This document shows, one piece after another, positions 5,625 through 7,823 of a stretch of 7,823 nucleotides of DNA. The notes under the pieces were generated by a model that was given only the letters and a program-made list of their open reading frames with translations, ran no database searches and was not told where the DNA came from. The stretch's first letter is position 1; every line of letters starts with the position of its first letter. The position numbers were made by a program, and so were the translations under genes. Source of the DNA: 66-474 sp036568625 (lineage in GTDB: Bacteria; Pseudomonadota; Gammaproteobacteria; Xanthomonadales; Rhodanobacteraceae); assembly GCA_036568625.1 (NCBI GenBank), contig DATCSF010000111.1, forward strand, positions 1 to 7,823. Direction: 5' to 3'.

Positions 5625-5817
5625 GACGCCCTCCGCGATGTCGATGCGCGCCGAGCGACCCTGATCCTGGAGGATCAAGTGGGCAGGCTCACCGGGTTTT
5701 CAGGCTTTCCGTTCGCGACGGACTTGCACAAGGACCCGGTAACCGCCGGCCCCAGGTCGTACATTAGGAACAAGGCACATTGCTGGGGGCGCGCTGTCGT
5801 TCACCGCAGGGGACGCC
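5625..5817 (-). ncRNA. ssrS: 6S RNA
   Basis: 6S RNA binds the sigma70 holoenzyme by mimicking an open promoter and lowers its activity in stationary phase. It was identified here by place, sequence and fold. It lies between zapA and fau on their strand, as in E. coli. The 5' end GGCGTCCCCTGCGGTG (5817-5802) pairs with the 3' end CATCGCGGAGGGCGTC (5640-5625) along 16 positions with one mismatch and several G-U pairs. Inside, ACCGGGT (5740-5734) pairs with ACCCGGT (5697-5691). The 3' half contains AAAGCCTGAAAAC and a hairpin TGATCC/GGATCA (5677-5662), matching the E. coli GAAGCCTTAAAAC and its TTGAACC/GGTTCAA hairpin in order and spacing. The 193-base length is typical. Exact ends are uncertain by a few bases. 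Confidence 0.88.
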
Positions 5818-5824
5818 AGCAACC

Positions 5825-6130
5825 TCATTCTACGGGTACCTCGAGTGCGGCTTCAAGCTTGCGACGCAGCAACGCGATCTGCTCGCCCGCGCTGTCTGAC
5901 AGCGCACTCTGGCTGCGCTGCAGCATCAACAATTCATGCGTGATGTCGAGCGCCGCCAGCACCGCGATGCGATCGTAGCCGGGGCTGCGCGAGGCGTGCC
6001 GGATTTCGCGCATCTTGCGATTGAGGTGTTCCACCGCGGCCAGCAGGCCTTCGCGTTCGTCGGGCCTGCAGCCAACCAGGAATTCACGGTCCAGCAGCTT
6101 GACGGTGACGGTGACGGATTCGTCGGACAT
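5825..6130 (-). CDS. zapA: Cell division protein ZapA
   Basis: ZapA is a small cytosolic protein that binds FtsZ and bundles its filaments at the division site. The 101-residue product has the family plan: an N-terminal beta part (SVTVTVKLLDREFLVGC), a central helix with LAAVEHLNRKMREIR, and the DRIAVLAALDITHELL segment leading into a C-terminal coiled coil (about residues 65-97), by which it forms tetramers. The ATG lies six bases after the stop of the preceding coiled-coil gene, so the two are surely one operon. Its 3' end carries the ssrS promoter. Confidence 0.95.
   Translation of the reverse strand: MSDESVTVTVKLLDREFLVGCRPDEREGLLAAVEHLNRKMREIRHASRSPGYDRIAVLAALDITHELLMLQRSQSALSDSAGEQIALLRRKLEAALEVPVE
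5827..5856 (-). promoter_or_regulatory. Promoter of 6S RNA inside the end of zapA
   Basis: On the minus strand TTGAAG (5856-5851) and TAGAAT (5832-5827) are 18 bases apart, matching the sigma70 consensus at four and five of six bases. The expected start of transcription, about 5820, falls within three bases of the 5' end of the 6S closing stem. The -10 element touches the zapA stop codon. The agreement of position makes this the best supported promoter in the window. Confidence 0.65.
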
Positions 6131-6136
6131 GGCGCT

Positions 6137-6364
6137 TCAGCCCGCGTTTTCGAGCGATTTCAGGCGCTCGATCATGGCCTCGACCCGCGCCCGCGCCTGC
6201 TCGTTGCGGGTCATCAGGGCGGCGCGTTCGCCTGCCAGCTGGTCGCGGCCGCGACGCAGACTGGCGTTTTCCTCGGCAAGGCGGCGCATGCGTTCGAGCA
6301 CCTGGTCCAGCGCGCGGGACAAGGCCGCGAGTTCGGCTTCGACGGGAGTGGCGGTGGTGTTCAT
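6137..6364 (-). CDS. Small coiled-coil protein upstream of zapA (TIGR02449-like)
   Basis: This 75-residue protein is almost one continuous coiled coil: from about residue 8 to 72 it runs in leucine-rich heptads (LSRALDQVLERMRRLAEEN, then ERAALM and EAMIERLKSLE). It has no signal peptide or membrane segment. I recognise it as the small conserved family TIGR02449 found directly before zapA in pseudomonads and xanthomonads. A role as a ZapA partner in FtsZ-ring assembly, comparable to E. coli ZapB or Caulobacter ZauP, is inferred from position and shape only. The start ATG has no ribosome binding site and lies only six bases after an extended -10 element. It is separated by six bases from zapA. 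Confidence 0.85.
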   Translation of the reverse strand: MNTTATPVEAELAALSRALDQVLERMRRLAEENASLRRGRDQLAGERAALMTRNEQARARVEAMIERLKSLENAG

Positions 6365-6370
6365 GGCGCG

Positions 6371-6379
6371 AATATATCA
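6371..6379 (-). promoter_or_regulatory. Extended -10 promoter of the coiled-coil/zapA operon
   Basis: On the minus strand TGATATATT combines an extended -10 TG with TATATT (five of six consensus bases) in an otherwise GC-rich stretch. It ends six bases before the ATG at 6364, so the transcript would start at or next to the start codon. No good -35 element lies 16-18 bases upstream, which is tolerable for extended -10 promoters. Confidence 0.55.
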
Positions 6380-6418
6380 GGATGTTGAACGTATGCTTTC
6401 CACACCCGTCTGCGCAGC

Positions 6419-7823
6419 TCAAAGGGCAACGCTGGCGGCCGCATGGCGATTGAGGAAATCCAGGCAGGCTTCCGCCGACAGCGGTCGCGACAACCAGTAG
6501 CCCTGGATCTCGTCGCAGCGCTGCGCACGCAGGAACGCCAGTTGCTCGGCGGTCTCGACGCCTTCGGCCACCACCCTGACCTGCAGCGAATGGGCCATGG
6601 TGATGATGGTCGCGGTGATCGCGGCGTCGTCGGGATCGGTGGTGATGTCGCCCACGAATTCCTGGTCGATCTTGAGGGTGTCGATCGGCAGCCGCTTCAG
6701 GTAGGCCAGCGACGAATAGCCGGTGCCGAAGTCGTCGATCGCCAGCCGCGCGCCGATCGACTTCAGTTCGCCGAGCAGGCGCACCGATTGTTCGGCGTTG
6801 GCCATCACCATGCTTTCGGTCAACTCCAGTTCCACCTGGTTCGGCGCGACATCGTGCTCGGCCAGCAGATCGCAGATGTGCGCGGTCAAATCCGGGCGAT
6901 TGAGCTGCGCCGCCGACAGGTTGATGGCCATGGTGAGATTGCGGTGGCCGTTTTCGCGGAAGCGGCGCAGGTCTGCGCACGCTGTTGCGAACACGTAGGC
7001 GCTGATCTCGTGGATCTGGCCGGTTTCTTCGGCCAGCGGGATGAATACGCTGGGCGGGATCTCGCCGAGGTCACGGTTGTGCCAGCGCAGCAGGGCTTCC
7101 ATGCCGGTGATGGTTTCGCTGTGCAGGTCCATCTTGGGCTGGTAGACCAGCCGCAGTTCGCCGCGGTCCAGCGCGCGCCGCAGCGCGTTGATCAGGGTGG
7201 CGTGGTCGCGCGCCCGCGCGTCCATGCCAGGGTGATACACCGCCCAGGTGTTGCGGCCGCTGGCCTTGGCCTGGTACATCGCGGTGTCCGCGCATTTCAG
7301 CAGGTCGGCCGGCGTCTGGCCGTGATCGGGGTACAGGGCGATGCCGATCGAAGGCGAGATCACGGTTTCCTGAGTACCCGTGATCGGCAGCGGCTTGGCG
7401 AAGGCGCGGATCAGGCGCTGCGCCATCTCTTCGGCACCGCGCGTGTCGGCCAGGTCTTCCAGCACCACAGTGAATTCGTCGCCGCCCAGCCGCGCCACCA
7501 CGTCGTTCTCGCGCACGCACTGGCGCAGACGCGCGCCGGCGGCCTTGAGCGTGCGGTCGCCCGCGGTGTGGCCGAGCGAGTCGTTCACGTGCTTGAAGCG
7601 ATCGAGATCCAGGAACAGCAGGCCCACCTTGTGGCCACCGCGGCGCGCGCTGATCACGGCCGCGCCCAGACGCTCGCCCAGCAGTGCGCGATTGGGCAGC
7701 CCGGTGAGCGTGTCGTAGTTGGCGAGGTAGCGCAGTTCCTGCTCGGCGCGTTTGCGATCGGTGATGTCGGTGAGTACGCCGATCATGTGGGTGCGCTGAC
7801 CGGAGGCGTCGCATACCTCGTTC
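6419..7823 (-). CDS. PAS-GGDEF-EAL cyclic-di-GMP signalling protein, N-terminus outside window
   Basis: This protein makes and/or breaks cyclic di-GMP, the messenger for surface versus motile life. The frame is open to the right edge. The first visible residues (NEVCDASGQRTHMIGVLTDITDRK, split at the Met at 7786) look like the end of a PAS domain. Counting from that Met, the GGDEF domain covers about 20-185, with the substrate motif GGDEF at 101-105 and the product-inhibition site RxxD (REND, 92-95) five residues before it. The EAL domain covers about 200-445, with EAL at 230-232, NLS, ELTES, DDFGTGYSS, LKIDQ and VAEGVET all present. Both halves therefore look catalytically competent; which activity dominates cannot be read from sequence. 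The stop lies 54 bases before the zapA operon start, with no clear terminator between. N-terminal sensor domains are not visible. Confidence 0.95.
   Translation of the reverse strand, partial: NEVCDASGQRTHMIGVLTDITDRKRAEQELRYLANYDTLTGLPNRALLGERLGAAVISARRGGHKVGLLFLDLDRFKHVNDSLGHTAGDRTLKAAGARLRQCVRENDVVARLGGDEFTVVLEDLADTRGAEEMAQRLIRAFAKPLPITGTQETVISPSIGIALYPDHGQTPADLLKCADTAMYQAKASGRNTWAVYHPGMDARARDHATLINALRRALDRGELRLVYQPKMDLHSETITGMEALLRWHNRDLGEIPPSVFIPLAEETGQIHEISAYVFATACADLRRFRENGHRNLTMAINLSAAQLNRPDLTAHICDLLAEHDVAPNQVELELTESMVMANAEQSVRLLGELKSIGARLAIDDFGTGYSSLAYLKRLPIDTLKIDQEFVGDITTDPDDAAITATIITMAHSLQVRVVAEGVETAEQLAFLRAQRCDEIQGYWLSRPLSAEACLDFLNRHAAASVAL

Noticed and set aside
5331..5978. Plus-strand frame of 215 codons across fau, 6S RNA and zapA
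   Set aside because: Antisense to three supported genes; the composition is that of a shadow frame.
6084..6980. Minus-strand frame of 298 codons overlapping the EAL domain, the coiled-coil gene and zapA
   Set aside because: Same strand but a different frame from three clear genes; very Arg/Pro/His-rich and without motifs.

Overview
The window is a piece of an ordinary gammaproteobacterial chromosome of high GC content. Gene content and order (speD next to coq7, rplM-rpsI, and zapA-6S RNA-fau-EVE-rpiA) and protein sequence point to the Xanthomonadales, probably the Rhodanobacteraceae/Xanthomonadaceae group. That placement is an inference from remembered family sequences, not from a search. 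I see no insertion sequence, prophage, CRISPR array or defence system.

Layout, left to right. The plus strand opens inside speD (S-adenosylmethionine decarboxylase, polyamine synthesis), whose 5' end lies outside the window. It converges on coq7 (ubiquinone hydroxylase, minus strand) across 236 bases rich in short hairpins. Divergent from coq7 is the ribosomal operon rplM-rpsI (L13-S9), preceded by two back-to-back hairpins that look like a regulatory leader. Next come a tRNA-Gln(CUG) gene with a strong terminator and a small MarR-like winged-helix regulator with inverted repeats in its upstream region. This regulator converges on the minus-strand block, with terminator-like hairpins for both directions between them.

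The minus-strand block, read in its own direction (right to left), starts after the end of a large GGDEF-EAL cyclic-di-GMP protein that runs off the right edge. It contains a small coiled-coil protein (TIGR02449-like), zapA (FtsZ-ring protein), the 6S RNA gene ssrS, fau (5-formyltetrahydrofolate cyclo-ligase), an EVE-domain gene and rpiA (ribose-5-phosphate isomerase A). This is the classic zapA-ssrS-ygfA neighbourhood extended to rpiA. It links cell division, growth-phase control of RNA polymerase, one-carbon metabolism and pentose phosphates in one transcription direction.

The most notable points are these. The EVE-domain gene carries an in-frame TAA at codon 104, while the remaining 45 codons are still intact and homologous. 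A complete 6S RNA can be recognised by sequence and pairing, with its own sigma70-type promoter inside the end of zapA. An extended -10 element sits six bases before the ATG of the coiled-coil gene, suggesting a leaderless transcript. Paired hairpins precede rplM, and inverted repeats precede the winged-helix gene. I did not find a new multi-gene system; the interest lies in these local details.
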